The notes under the pieces are model-generated. The model ran no database searches. It saw only the letters and a list, made by a program, of their open reading frames with translations, and was not told where the DNA came from. The translations under genes were made by a program, and so were the position numbers. Positions 51,224-60,182 of a DNA stretch of 64,000 nt are shown one piece after another. This stretch comes from JAFKFH01 sp017307375 (GTDB lineage Bacteria > Pseudomonadota > Alphaproteobacteria > Ferrovibrionales > Ferrovibrionaceae). The DNA lies in contig OZ245874.1 in the NCBI GenBank assembly GCA_965229335.1, positions 4,526,001-4,590,000 of the forward strand, written 5' to 3'. The number at the start of each line of letters is the position of its first letter. The first letter of the stretch is position 1.

Positions 51224-52486
51224 ATGACGGAATTCGAGCTGCTGCATCGCCTCGGGGCGGCCCTGGCCATCGGCCTGCTGGTCGGGCTGGAGCGCGGCTG
51301 GCGCCAGCGCGACGAGAAGGAGGGACAGCGCACCGCCGGGCTGCGGACCTATGCACTGTCAGGCCTGCTGGGCGGTGTCGCCGGCATCCTGTCGCCGCTC
51401 ACCTCGGGCCTCGCCGTGCCGGTCACCATCGCCGCCTATACCGTCGCGATCAGCGCATTCCAGTGGCTGGAATCGCGGGCCGACGGCAATGTCAGCGTCA
51501 CCGGCGTCGTGGCCGGCATCGTCACCGTGGCGCTGGGCGCCTATGCCGCGCTAGGCGACCTGACGGTCGCGGCGGCGGGCGCGGCTGCGACCGCGGGGCT
51601 ACTGGCGCTCAGGGAACCGCTGCACGCGTGGCTGAAGACCCTGTCCTGGCCCGAGATCCGGGCGGCGATGATCCTGGTGGCGATGACTTTCCTGCTGCTG
51701 CCCGTGCTGCCCGATCGCAGCCTCGATCCCTGGCAGGCGGTGAACCCGAAGGAAGTCTGGTTGCTGGCAATCGTCATCGCCGCCGTTTCCTTCGCCGGCT
51801 ATGTCGCGATCAAGATTATGGGCAGCAAGGCCGGCATTGCCGCCGCCGCGCTGGCCGGCGGCCTCGCCTCCTCCACCGCGGCGACGCTGACCTTCGCCCG
51901 AATGGCGCGGGAGGGCCGCGGCGACGGCATCGGCCTGCTGGCCGGCGGCGTGCTGATCGCGGGCACGGTGATGATCGCCCGCGTGCTGGTGGTGGCCGGC
52001 GCCTTGAACCCGCCGCTGGTCCCGACGCTCGGCCTGCCGCTGGGTGCGGCAGCTGCCGTCATGGCCGCAAGCGGCGCGCTGTTGCTGCTGCGCCGGCCTC
52101 GCCGACCGGGCGACGAGCCGAAACTGGCAATGAAGACGCCGTTCGAATTCGGCACGGTGCTGAAATTCGCCGCCCTGCTCGCCGTCGTCACGCTGTTCGC
52201 CAAACTGGCGCTGGCAAAGGCCGGCCAGGGCGGCCTCTACGCCGTCGCAGCCCTGTCGGGCATTGCCGATGTCGACGCCCTGACCCTGTCGGTCGCCCGC
52301 ATGCCCGACGGCATCGGCCATCAGGTGGCGGCGATCGCAATCGGCATCGCCGTCGCGGTGAACACCGTCTCGAAAGCCGTGATGTGCGGCCTGTTCGGCA
52401 GCAGGGCACTGGCGATGATCGTCGGCGGCGTCAGCGCCGCCGCGATCGCGGCCGGGGGCATTGCCCTGGCCTTCGCGCCGGAATGA
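51224..52486 (+). CDS. MgtC/SapB and DUF4010 membrane protein
   Basis: 420 residues. The N-terminal MgtC/SapB-like region (LLHRLGAALAIGLLVGLERGWRQRDEKEGQRTAGLRTYAL) is followed by a DUF4010 domain with about ten helices (VSFAGYVAIKIMGSKAGIAAAALAGGLASSTAATLTFARMA; GLYAVAALSGIADVDALTLSVARM). The combined architecture is widespread and unassigned; MgtC relatives influence membrane potential or magnesium homeostasis. ATG 51224 with GGCGGGA upstream is preferred over a longer frame. It is divergent from the glycosylase gene. Confidence 0.9.
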   Translation: MTEFELLHRLGAALAIGLLVGLERGWRQRDEKEGQRTAGLRTYALSGLLGGVAGILSPLTSGLAVPVTIAAYTVAISAFQWLESRADGNVSVTGVVAGIVTVALGAYAALGDLTVAAAGAAATAGLLALREPLHAWLKTLSWPEIRAAMILVAMTFLLLPVLPDRSLDPWQAVNPKEVWLLAIVIAAVSFAGYVAIKIMGSKAGIAAAALAGGLASSTAATLTFARMAREGRGDGIGLLAGGVLIAGTVMIARVLVVAGALNPPLVPTLGLPLGAAAAVMAASGALLLLRRPRRPGDEPKLAMKTPFEFGTVLKFAALLAVVTLFAKLALAKAGQGGLYAVAALSGIADVDALTLSVARMPDGIGHQVAAIAIGIAVAVNTVSKAVMCGLFGSRALAMIVGGVSAAAIAAGGIALAFAPE

Positions 52487-52571
52487 TCGGTCGACAATAG
52501 TTATTGCCGTTATTGATTATACAAGATAACTTTCTCGGACCGACAGCAAGATCGGCACGAGGGAGGAATTC

Positions 52572-54350
52572 ATGCGCGACCACCGCGCCACCGGTCTGTT
52601 TGCCCCCTGCATCGTCGAACGCCGCCCAACGGCGGACGGCATGGTGCTGACCTCGGGTCTGGAACCCGGCCAGCCCGCCGACACCGTGATCGACCTGCTC
52701 GAAGCCGCCGCCACGGCCGCGCCCGACCGCGCATTCCTGGCCGAACGCGACGGTCATGGATGGCGCCGCGTCGCCTACGGCGACGCCGCCCGCACGGTGG
52801 GCGACATCGCCCGCAATCTCGTCGCCCGCGGCCTGACCGCGGAACGGCCGCTGGCCATCCTTTCCGACAATGCGATCAACCACGCGCTGCTCGCGCTCGG
52901 TGCAATGGCCGCCGGGGTTCCGGTCGCACAGGTTTCGCCGGCCTATTCGCGGTTCGCCGACCAGGCCAAGCTCGAGCACATCTTCGCCGCGTTGACCCCG
53001 GGACTGGTCTACGCCGCCGACGGGACGGCCTATGGGGCGGCACTGACGCTGGCCGTGCGGCTCGGCATTGCGACCGCAACCGATGCCGATTTCGCGGCTC
53101 TGGCGGCACCGGCGCCGGGACCGTTGCCGACAATCGGCCCGGATACCGTTGCCAAGGTCCTGTTCACCTCCGGCTCGACCAACCTGCCCAAGGGAGTGAT
53201 CACGACCCACCGGATGATGTGCTCGAACCAGGAAGCGCTGGCCCGGATCTGGCCGTTCCTGGCAGAGGAACCGCCGATCATGGTCGACTGGCTGCCCTGG
53301 AACCATGTCTTCGGCGGCAGCTTCGTCACCAACCTCGTCTTGCGTCATCAGGGCACGCTGCATATCGATGCCGGTCGCCCGGTGGCGGCGCTGATCGACA
53401 GGACACTGGACAACCTGCGCGAGATCGCCCCGACCATCTATTGCAACGTCCCGCGCGGCTTCGACCTGCTGGTGCGGGCGCTCGACCACGACGACGAGCT
53501 TGCCCGCCGCTTCTTCTCGCGCCTGCGGCTGATCTTCTCGGCCGGCGCCGCCTTGCCCGAAAACCTGTGGCAGCGCCTGACCGCGCTGGCCGAGCGCCAT
53601 GCCGGCAAGCCCGTTCCGATCATCTCCGGCTGGGGCGCGACCGAGACGGCGCCCTGCGTCACGGCGATCCACTTCGACGGCGCCGGCCCGGGCAATATCG
53701 GCGTGCCGCTGCCGGGGGCCGAACTGAAGTTCCGCCCGTCGGGCGACCGCTGGGAAATGCGGGTTCGCGGCCCGATGGTCAGCCCGGGCTATTGGCGGCG
53801 ACCGGACCTGACGGCGGCCGCCTTCGACGAGGATGGTTTCTATCGGATCGGCGATGCCGGCAAGCTGGCCGACCCGCAGGATCCCGCCCGCGGTATCCTG
53901 TTCGACGGGCGGGTGGTCGAGGATTTCAAGCTGTCGAGCGGCACCTGGGTCAATGTCGGCAAGCTGCGGCTTGCCGCCATCGCCGCCGCCAGCCCGGCGA
54001 TCGAGGATGCGGTGGTGACCGGCCATGACCGCGACGAGATCGGCCTGCTGCTGTTCCCGAGCCTGGCGGGCTGCCGGCGGCTATGCGACGCGCCGGCGGC
54101 AGAGCTGGCCGAGCTTGCCGGCCACCCGGCGCTGCGCGACCACCTGCGCACCGCGCTGGCGCGGCTGGGCCGCGACGGCGGCAGTTCGACCCGCGTGGCC
54201 CGCGCCCTGATCCTGACCGAACCGCCGTCGGTCGAGCGCGGCGAGATCACCGACAAGGGCTATCTGAACCAGCGGATCATCCTGACCGGCCGGGCGGAGG
54301 CGGTCGAACGCCTCTACGCCGGCCAGGACATCATCGAAATCAAGCAATAA
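52572..54350 (+). CDS. fcs: Feruloyl-CoA synthetase-like acyl-CoA ligase
   Basis: 592 residues, ANL-superfamily ligase activating hydroxycinnamates (ferulate, coumarate, caffeate) with ATP and CoA. The ATP-binding loop is TSGSTNLPKG from Thr199. GWGATETAPC is the adenylate-binding motif, and YRIGDAGKLADP ... DGRVVEDFKLSSGTWVNVGKLR contains the hinge and the A8-like segment, with the modified VEDFKLSSGTWV typical of feruloyl-CoA synthetases. GGGAGGAATTC precedes the ATG. The next enzyme, enoyl-CoA hydratase/aldolase, is not in the window. It forms an operon with an ABC binding protein and a MarR gene. Confidence 0.88.
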   Translation: MRDHRATGLFAPCIVERRPTADGMVLTSGLEPGQPADTVIDLLEAAATAAPDRAFLAERDGHGWRRVAYGDAARTVGDIARNLVARGLTAERPLAILSDNAINHALLALGAMAAGVPVAQVSPAYSRFADQAKLEHIFAALTPGLVYAADGTAYGAALTLAVRLGIATATDADFAALAAPAPGPLPTIGPDTVAKVLFTSGSTNLPKGVITTHRMMCSNQEALARIWPFLAEEPPIMVDWLPWNHVFGGSFVTNLVLRHQGTLHIDAGRPVAALIDRTLDNLREIAPTIYCNVPRGFDLLVRALDHDDELARRFFSRLRLIFSAGAALPENLWQRLTALAERHAGKPVPIISGWGATETAPCVTAIHFDGAGPGNIGVPLPGAELKFRPSGDRWEMRVRGPMVSPGYWRRPDLTAAAFDEDGFYRIGDAGKLADPQDPARGILFDGRVVEDFKLSSGTWVNVGKLRLAAIAAASPAIEDAVVTGHDRDEIGLLLFPSLAGCRRLCDAPAAELAELAGHPALRDHLRTALARLGRDGGSSTRVARALILTEPPSVERGEITDKGYLNQRIILTGRAEAVERLYAGQDIIEIKQ

Positions 54351-54368
54351 ACCGGGAGGAATATCGTC

Positions 54369-55583
54369 ATGCAGTCACTCGTCAGCCTCAAGGCCGGGGC
54401 GCTGGGCCTCGCCCTGCTGCTCGGCGCCGGTCCGGCGCTGGCCCAGAATGCGCCGCTGCGCATCGGCGTGATGAACGACATGTCCAGCGTCTATGCCGAT
54501 TTCCAGGGCCGTGGCTCGGTCCTGGCCGCCCAGATGGCGATCGAAGACTACGGCGGCAAGGCCGCCGGCCGCACGCTCGAGGTGGTTTCGGCCGATCATC
54601 AGAACAAGCCGGATGTCGGCTCGGTCATCGCCCGCCGCTGGCTCGACACCGACGGTGTCGAGGTGATCGTCGATCTGCCGAACTCGGCCGTGGCGCTTGC
54701 CGTCAACGACCTGGTACGCGATCGCAACAAGGTCATGATCGGCTCGGGCGCCGGCACCGCCGCGCTCACCGGCGACAAATGCTCGCCCAATACCGTCCAC
54801 TGGACCTACGACACCTGGTCGCTCGGCCATGCGTTGGCCCGCGCCGTGATGCAGCGCGGCGGCAAGACCTGGTTCTTCATCACCGCCGACTACGCCTTCG
54901 GCCACGACCTTGAAAAGCAGGCGGGCGACGAGGTGACGGCCGGCGGCGGCAAGGTCGTGGGCGCCGTGCGCCATCCGCTGGGCACGCCCGACTTCGCCTC
55001 GTTCCTGGTGCAGGCGCAAAGCTCGCGGGCCGAAGTCGTGGCCTTCGCCAATGCCGGTGGCGACCAGACCAACGTGCTGAAGCAGGCGGCCGAATTCAAC
55101 CTGGGGGCCAGCCAGAAGCTGGTCGGGCTGATCTTCGGCATCAACAACGTGCCGGCGCTGGGCCTGGCCGCGACGCAGGGGCTCCTGACCGTCAATGCCT
55201 TCTACTGGGACATGAACGACCAGACCCGCACCTGGTCGCGCCGCTTCCAGGAACGCCATCCCAGTCGCAACATGCCCAACGACATGCAGGCCGGCGTCTA
55301 TGCCGGGGTCATGCACTATCTGAAGGCCGTCGACAAGACGGGCCAGGCCCAGGACGGCCGCGCCGTGGTCGCCGAAATGAAGGCGATGCCGACCGACGAT
55401 CCGCTGTTCGGCAAGGGCGCGATCCGGCCCGACGGCCGCAAGATCCACCCGATGTACCTGCTGGAGGCCAAGACGCCGGCACAATCGAAGGGCAACTGGG
55501 ACTACTTCAACGTGCTGGCGACCGTACCGGCCGACGAAGCCTTCCGCCCGCTGGCCCAGGGCGGTTGCCCGCTGGTCAAATAA
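54369..55583 (+). CDS. Branched-chain-type ABC transporter substrate-binding protein
   Basis: 404 residues with signal peptide (LGLALLLGAGPALAQ) and a type-1 periplasmic-binding fold (LRIGVMNDMSSVYADFQGRGSVLAAQMAIEDYGGK). Members of this family next to aromatic catabolic genes bind hydroxybenzoates or phenylpropanoids. It lies 18 bases after the feruloyl-CoA synthetase gene with GGGAGG upstream, so its ligand is probably a hydroxycinnamate. The permease and ATPase genes are absent here, as is often seen for specialised binding proteins that share a transporter. Confidence 0.9.
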   Translation: MQSLVSLKAGALGLALLLGAGPALAQNAPLRIGVMNDMSSVYADFQGRGSVLAAQMAIEDYGGKAAGRTLEVVSADHQNKPDVGSVIARRWLDTDGVEVIVDLPNSAVALAVNDLVRDRNKVMIGSGAGTAALTGDKCSPNTVHWTYDTWSLGHALARAVMQRGGKTWFFITADYAFGHDLEKQAGDEVTAGGGKVVGAVRHPLGTPDFASFLVQAQSSRAEVVAFANAGGDQTNVLKQAAEFNLGASQKLVGLIFGINNVPALGLAATQGLLTVNAFYWDMNDQTRTWSRRFQERHPSRNMPNDMQAGVYAGVMHYLKAVDKTGQAQDGRAVVAEMKAMPTDDPLFGKGAIRPDGRKIHPMYLLEAKTPAQSKGNWDYFNVLATVPADEAFRPLAQGGCPLVK

Positions 55584-55645
55584 TCGCCCTCGACCGGGGC
55601 GGGTCTTTCCGACACCCTGCCCGCCCCCGTCACGCCGGAGTGAGC

Positions 55646-56143
55646 ATGCCCGTCAACCCATCTCCCCGCCCTCGGCGCAAGCCGCCCGCACAGACCGGGC
55701 CGGCCGCTTCCGAACAGGTCGATACCAGCGGCCTCGGCGACTTCGTCGGTTATGCGATCAGGCGGGCACAGCTTGCCGTCTTCCAGGAGTTCAAGACCTG
55801 GATGGCCGAGTTCGAGGTGACGACCGCGCAATTCTCGGTCCTGCTGCTGGTGCGCGACAATCCCGGTCTGAACCAGAAGACGCTGGCCGGCACGCTGGGC
55901 GTGGAGACGCCGCGGATGGTGCTGATCGTCGACTATCTGGAAAATCGCGGGCTGGTGACCCGCCTGGCCTCGACCGTCGACCGGCGGGCGCGGGCCATCT
56001 TCCTGACGGCGCCGGGGCGCAAGCTGCTCCGGCAGCTCGACAGACGCTCGGCCGAATACGAACGACGCATCGTCGAACGCCTGCGCGGCGACGACAAGGA
56101 AACCCTGATGCGCATGCTGCGGCATCTGGCCGAGCCGGTCTGA
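55646..56143 (+). CDS. MarR family regulator of the feruloyl-CoA synthetase operon
   Basis: 165 residues. Winged-helix core: AQFSVLLLVRDNPGLNQKTLAGTLGVETPRMVLIVDYLENRGLVTRLASTVDRRARAIFLT. A proline/basic N-terminal tail precedes it. ATG 55646 is chosen for GGAG upstream; the longer frame has no support. It is third gene after the ligase and binding protein. MarR proteins such as FerR/CouR sense hydroxycinnamoyl-CoA esters and derepress their operon; by position this one should do the same. A/T-rich sequence at 52500-52540 may hold its operator. Confidence 0.88.
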   Translation: MPVNPSPRPRRKPPAQTGPAASEQVDTSGLGDFVGYAIRRAQLAVFQEFKTWMAEFEVTTAQFSVLLLVRDNPGLNQKTLAGTLGVETPRMVLIVDYLENRGLVTRLASTVDRRARAIFLTAPGRKLLRQLDRRSAEYERRIVERLRGDDKETLMRMLRHLAEPV

Positions 56144-56157
56144 GCCCGGCTCGGGCT
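56143..56157. terminator. Short hairpin between convergent MarR and AsmA genes
   Basis: AGCCCG (56143-56148) and CGGGCT (56152-56157) around GCT, overlapping the MarR stop. No T-run; a weak or factor-dependent end for both convergent transcripts. Confidence 0.35.
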
Positions 56158-56162
56158 GCCGC

Positions 56163-57962
56163 TCAGTTTCGGCAGGGATTGCCGTCGGCAATCGGGGCGA
56201 GATCGGGGCCGAGCTTGACGACGGCGGTTTCGTAGGGCGCCACCGCCTCTACCGTCGTCGGCGCAACACGCGGATCGTCGAGCCTGCCGCTGACGCGCAG
56301 CGGGACGTCGAGCGCAAAGAAGCTCGTCGAAGCACGTTCGGTGCGCAGGACAACGTCGAGGCGGCGCCTGACCAGGTCGATCTGCCCGCCGCCGATCGCG
56401 ACACCCTCGGCCGCACGCAGCCGCAACGGTGCCAGGCGCGCGATGCCGTCGCCCAGCACGACGACACCGAGCAGGCAGGAAATCTGCGTCCGCCCCTCGC
56501 CCTTTCTCAGCAGCGTGCGCAAGTCTCCCGACAATTTTTCCAGCAGATCGCGGGCGATCAGGCCGCCCTCCATGCCGATGATGGCCTGGCCCTGGGCCGC
56601 CTTGATCAGCCCTTCTGTGGTGGCCGCCACGCCCTGGACGCTGGCCCGCGCATCGAAGCGCCCGGCGATCTGGCCAGGCGCCGCGCCGAGGCGCCGCGCC
56701 AGCACGTCGGCATCGGCACCCGACCAAGCCAGATCGGCCGAAATACTGACCCCGCCCTCGACATTGGCGGCGCTGGCCGACGCCGTCACCCGCCCGCCGC
56801 CGAGCGCGAAGTTCAAGGCATCGATGGCCGCTTCGTCCTTGCCGACCCGCATCACCAGTTCGGCGTCTTCCGCACGCAAGCGGCCGTAATCGGCCTCGTT
56901 GGCGGTGACGCGGGCGCGAATGCGGGCGGCATCGGCCTCGGCCGGCAGGCCCAGGTCACCCTGGCCACCGGTGCCGGCCAGCAGCGGGGCCAAGTCGAGA
57001 TGCGGAAAATCGAGGTTCAGCGCAATATCGTCGGCCTGTCCGCGGCCCCCTTCGTGCAAGGTGATCGTGCCTTCGAACACATCTTCGCCCAGGCGGCCAC
57101 CCGCCTCATCGAGATGCCAGCGATTGCCATCGCGGGTCAGGTCGCCGACCAGCTTGAGGCCCGGTTCGATCGATGTCCGGGCGCCGAAGAGGCGGGTGAG
57201 GTCGCCAAGCTTGCGGGCGACGATGTCGAGCCGGCCCCGTGCACCGTCGATATCGAGCGGCCGGGTGAAGCTGCCGTCGAACGCAATGCGGACGCCGGCA
57301 TTGGCCAGGGTAAAATTGGCGCCATAGGGCTTTGCGCCGTCGCGCAGCGCGGTGAACGATTGCAACGTCGCATCAAGCTTGGCCGGAATGTCGTTGTAGC
57401 TGCCGACGGCGTCGAGCTTGATCGGCTGATCGTCGCCACCGGCACGCAAGTTGAGATCGGTCAGCGCGATATCGAGAAACCGGCCCGACGAGGTGCGGTA
57501 GCGGATCAACGCGTCCCGCAGCACGGCTTTCAGCACGGTCGGAACGCTTGCGCGATCCTGCGCGCCGCTCTCGCCGTTCTGCCAGTTCCCCCGGCCCGCA
57601 CCGTCGCGTTCCATCACCAGCCGAACACCGACCGCCTCGACCCACTGATAACGCATCTCGCCCCGCATCAGTGCCGCGGGGTCGAGCTGGCCGGCCAAGC
57701 GCCCGAGGCGCAGCATCTCGGGGGCCGATCCCCAGGGCGCATTGGCGACGGTCACATCGCGCAGTTCGATCGTCAACGGATTGTCCCAGTCGAGACGCAG
57801 GGCGCCGATCGCCACCTCTCGCCCTAAAGACGCCGCCAGCCAGCTTTGGGCCAGCGGCCGCAAGTCGACGAATGCCAGGGCCAGCCCCGCGCCGGCAACG
57901 AGGATCGCGAGCATGGCGAGCAGCCCCGCCAGCACTGCCGCCGGCACCCGTCGTCCACCCAT
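56163..57962 (-). CDS. AsmA family protein
   Basis: 599 residues with one N-terminal membrane helix (AVLAGLLAMLAILVAGAGLALAF) and a long periplasmic AsmA domain. Typical segments are LRDVTVANAPWGSAPEMLRLGRLAGQLDPAALMRGEMRYQWVEAVGVRLVMERDG near the N-terminus, and a repeat-like C-terminal region (GGQIDLVRRRLDVVLRTERA; VSGRLDDPRVAPT). AsmA-like proteins are bridge-type proteins linked to phospholipid transport and outer-membrane assembly. ATG 57962 with GGAGG about 11 bases upstream is preferred over TTG 57980. It is divergent from the second maiA gene. Confidence 0.88.
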   Translation of the reverse strand: MGGRRVPAAVLAGLLAMLAILVAGAGLALAFVDLRPLAQSWLAASLGREVAIGALRLDWDNPLTIELRDVTVANAPWGSAPEMLRLGRLAGQLDPAALMRGEMRYQWVEAVGVRLVMERDGAGRGNWQNGESGAQDRASVPTVLKAVLRDALIRYRTSSGRFLDIALTDLNLRAGGDDQPIKLDAVGSYNDIPAKLDATLQSFTALRDGAKPYGANFTLANAGVRIAFDGSFTRPLDIDGARGRLDIVARKLGDLTRLFGARTSIEPGLKLVGDLTRDGNRWHLDEAGGRLGEDVFEGTITLHEGGRGQADDIALNLDFPHLDLAPLLAGTGGQGDLGLPAEADAARIRARVTANEADYGRLRAEDAELVMRVGKDEAAIDALNFALGGGRVTASASAANVEGGVSISADLAWSGADADVLARRLGAAPGQIAGRFDARASVQGVAATTEGLIKAAQGQAIIGMEGGLIARDLLEKLSGDLRTLLRKGEGRTQISCLLGVVVLGDGIARLAPLRLRAAEGVAIGGGQIDLVRRRLDVVLRTERASTSFFALDVPLRVSGRLDDPRVAPTTVEAVAPYETAVVKLGPDLAPIADGNPCRN

Positions 57963-58050
57963 TGCGTCGAAGCCCTCCAATGGCGCACCAGCGTCCTTAA
58001 CCCGCTATCGCGAAGGCAGGTTCCGGACGAGAGATCGCAACCCAAATGGT

Positions 58051-58079
58051 TTGACATACAATCTATAGCTGCGGATGAT
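58051..58079 (+). promoter_or_regulatory. Putative promoter of second maiA gene
   Basis: TTGACA (58051-58056), 17-base spacer, GATGAT (58074-58079). The -35 is perfect, and the spacer TACAATCTATAGCTGCG is A/T-rich relative to the surroundings. Confidence 0.5.
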
Positions 58080-58113
58080 GCCGTCCGCCTTTTCGCGATC
58101 ACCGGAGATTCCA

Positions 58114-58758
58114 ATGGCCGCGCCGCTGCATCTGTTTTCCGCCGCCCGTTCGTCCGCCTCCTATCGCGTGCGCATCGCGCTGAACCTCAAAGGCCTGGCC
58201 TACGATCAGACCCCGATCGATCTGCGCGCCGGCGAACAGCGTTCGCCTGCCTTCAAGGCCCACAATCCGCAAGGCTTGGTGCCTGCCCTGATCGCCGGCG
58301 ACCTGACGCTGACCCAATCGCCGGCGATCATCGAATGGCTGGACGAAACCTACCCCCAGCCGGCCTTGCTGCCGGCGGACCGTGACGGGCGCGCACGTGT
58401 CCGCGCGCTGGCCGCGATCATCGCCTGCGACATCCATCCGATCAACAACCTGCGGATCCTGGGCTACCTTCAGCACCAGCTTGGCCTCGACGAAGCGACC
58501 CGCAACACCTGGTATCACCACTGGGTCAACGAAGGCTTTGCCGCACTGGAGACCTTGCTGGAGCAAGGCGGCAGCGGGGATTTCTGCCATGGCGAAGCGC
58601 CCGGTCTCGCCGATCTGCATCTGGTACCGCAGGTGTTCAATGCCTTGCGCTACGACGTCGACCTGGCGCCCTATCCCCGGATCCGCCGCATCGATGCGGC
58701 TTGCCGCGCCCTGCCCGCCTTCATCGCCGCCGCGCCCGAACGCCAACCCGGGTTCTGA
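58114..58758 (+). CDS. maiA: Maleylacetoacetate isomerase (copy 2)
   Basis: 214 residues, zeta-class glutathione transferase. LFSAARSSASYRVRIALNLKG is the glutathione site, NPQGLVPALIAG and TQSPAIIEWLDETYPQPALLPAD follow, then IACDIHPINNLRILGYLQ and LADLHLVPQVFNALRYDVD. It aligns throughout with copy 1 at 34647 but differs at many positions, so it is an old paralogue or an independent acquisition. ATG 58114 has GGAG 7-10 bases upstream; the longer frame is rejected. A MarR gene follows 71 bases later under its own promoter. Confidence 0.92.
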   Translation: MAAPLHLFSAARSSASYRVRIALNLKGLAYDQTPIDLRAGEQRSPAFKAHNPQGLVPALIAGDLTLTQSPAIIEWLDETYPQPALLPADRDGRARVRALAAIIACDIHPINNLRILGYLQHQLGLDEATRNTWYHHWVNEGFAALETLLEQGGSGDFCHGEAPGLADLHLVPQVFNALRYDVDLAPYPRIRRIDAACRALPAFIAAAPERQPGF

Positions 58759-58766
58759 CCCGGGTT
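58745..58766 (+). terminator. Perfect hairpin over the maiA stop codon
   Basis: AACCCGGG (58745-58752) and CCCGGGTT (58759-58766) pair over 8 bases with the loop TTCTGA, which contains the stop codon. The right arm runs into the -35 of the next promoter. No T-run, so insulation or mRNA protection is as likely as termination. Confidence 0.45.
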
Positions 58767-58793
58767 GACCGCCCGGAAGCCGCGGCGGATAAT
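58765..58793 (+). promoter_or_regulatory. Putative promoter of the MarR gene after maiA
   Basis: TTGACC (58765-58770), exactly 17 bases, then GATAAT (58788-58793); each hexamer differs from consensus at one base. It is one of the best promoter matches in the window. Confidence 0.65.
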
Positions 58794-58803
58794 GGTTTCC
58801 ATT
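58791..58803. promoter_or_regulatory. Candidate autoregulatory MarR operator
   Basis: AATGG-TTT-CCATT is a perfect inverted repeat overlapping the -10 and the expected transcription start of the MarR gene, a usual place for autorepression. Confidence 0.5.
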
Positions 58804-58829
58804 GCAACTTTTTGGCCGTCCTGCCCGTC

Positions 58830-59294
58830 ATGAACCCATCTCCGGATGCGCCGGCCACCGGTTTCGATCTCGAAGAGTTTCTTCCCTACCGACTGTCGGT
58901 ACTGTCCAACCGTGTCTCGGACGCTTTCGCGCGCCTCTACGAAACCCGCTTCGGCATCACCATTCCGGAATGGCGGGTGATCGCCAATGTCGGACGCTTC
59001 GGCCCGATCTCGGCCAACGGCGTCTGCGAGCGGTCGGCGATGGACAAGGTCACGGTCAGCCGTGCGGTGCAGCGGCTGGTCGACAAGGGGCTGCTCGACC
59101 GGCGCACCGATGCCCATGACCGCCGTCGATCGTCGCTGACCCTGTCGGCCGAGGGTGCGACGATCTACGGCGAGATCGTGCCGCTGGCCCTGCAGATCCA
59201 GGCCGCGCTGGTCGCCGATCTCGACGAGGCCGAGCGGCGCTCGCTCGACCGGCTGATGGACAAGCTGGACCGACAGATCGCCAAGCTGCCTTGA
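58830..59294 (+). CDS. MarR family transcriptional regulator
   Basis: 154 residues. Winged-helix core: ITIPEWRVIANVGRFGPISANGVCERSAMDKVTVSRAVQRLVDKGLLDRRTDAHDRRRSSLTLSAEG. The MDKVTVSRAVQRLVDKGLL recognition region is of the group often found near aromatic catabolic genes. ATG 58830 lies 26 bases after the inverted repeat. No clear ribosome site precedes it, so the leader may be nearly minimal. It may control itself and the adjacent maiA copy. Confidence 0.88.
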   Translation: MNPSPDAPATGFDLEEFLPYRLSVLSNRVSDAFARLYETRFGITIPEWRVIANVGRFGPISANGVCERSAMDKVTVSRAVQRLVDKGLLDRRTDAHDRRRSSLTLSAEGATIYGEIVPLALQIQAALVADLDEAERRSLDRLMDKLDRQIAKLP

Positions 59295-59306
59295 CGGATT
59301 TTTTTC

Positions 59307-60182
59307 CTATCCCATCGCCACGGCACCGGCCAGCAGCCAGTCGCGGAAAGCCTGCATCGCCGCCGTCTCGCGCTTCGACTTGAGCGACGTCAGCCAGTAC
59401 TGGCCCAGGGCGATTTCGACGCGGAACGGCTGCACCAGCCGGCCGGCATCGAGTTCCCGGCTGAACATTCGCACCGGCAGCAGTGCCACGCCGATACCCT
59501 GGGCCGCCGCCTCGGCCATCGTCACCGACGAATCGAACACCGCGCCCCGAATCGTCGGACAGGCCGCATTCGCGGCATCGAACCAGCGCGCCCATTCGTC
59601 CGCCCGATAGGAGCGCAGCAGCGTCTCGCCGGCAACATCCGCCGGCGCGCGCAACCGCGCGGCGATCGCCGGGGTGCAGACGGCGGAAAGCGGCGCGGGA
59701 AACAGCGGCGCCGCCTCGACCCCATGCCACGACCCGTCGCCGAAACGTATCGCGTAATCCAGGCCCTCGCCGGCGAGATCGACGCGGTTGTTGTTGGTCA
59801 GCAGGCGCAGGTCGATATAGGGATGCGCCGCACAGAAGTTCTGCAGCCGCGGCAACAGCCAGCCGGTGGCGAAGGTGCCGACCGCCCCGACCGTCACGAC
59901 GTCGCGGTAATGGCCGTTCTCGAAGCGGTCGAGCGTCGCGCGGATCCGGGCGAACGAATCCGCCAGGACCGGCAACAGGGCCTGCCCCTCGTCGGTCAGG
60001 GCAAGCCCGCGCGACAACCGGCGGAACAGCCTGACCCCCAAGATTTCCTCTAGGCTGTTGACCTGATGACTGACCGCGGCCTGGGTGACGCGCAGTTCCA
60101 GACCGGCGCGAGTGAAGCTGAGATGACGGGCCGATGCCTCGAAGGCACGCAGCGCATTGAGCGGCAGATGATTGATCGACAT
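59307..60182 (-). CDS. ampR: LysR family regulator of AmpR/GcvA type
   Basis: 291 residues. The N-terminal helix-turn-helix is LPLNALRAFEASARHLSFTRAGLELRVTQAAVSHQVNSLEEILGVRLFRRL, matching the AmpR/GcvA subgroup. The effector domain contains VGTFATGWLLPRLQNFCAAHPYIDLRLLTNNNRVDLAGEGLDYAIRFGDGSW, close to AmpR. ATG 60182 is preferred to the TTG at 60194. It is divergent from the class A beta-lactamase gene, the standard arrangement in which AmpR senses muropeptides and activates bla. The ampR symbol is inferred from this arrangement. Confidence 0.88.
   Translation of the reverse strand: MSINHLPLNALRAFEASARHLSFTRAGLELRVTQAAVSHQVNSLEEILGVRLFRRLSRGLALTDEGQALLPVLADSFARIRATLDRFENGHYRDVVTVGAVGTFATGWLLPRLQNFCAAHPYIDLRLLTNNNRVDLAGEGLDYAIRFGDGSWHGVEAAPLFPAPLSAVCTPAIAARLRAPADVAGETLLRSYRADEWARWFDAANAACPTIRGAVFDSSVTMAEAAAQGIGVALLPVRMFSRELDAGRLVQPFRVEIALGQYWLTSLKSKRETAAMQAFRDWLLAGAVAMG

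Noticed and set aside
59295..59306. T-run between convergent MarR and AmpR-like genes as an intrinsic terminator
   Set aside because: Only a 4-bp stem (GGAT/ATCC) can form around it, too weak to call.
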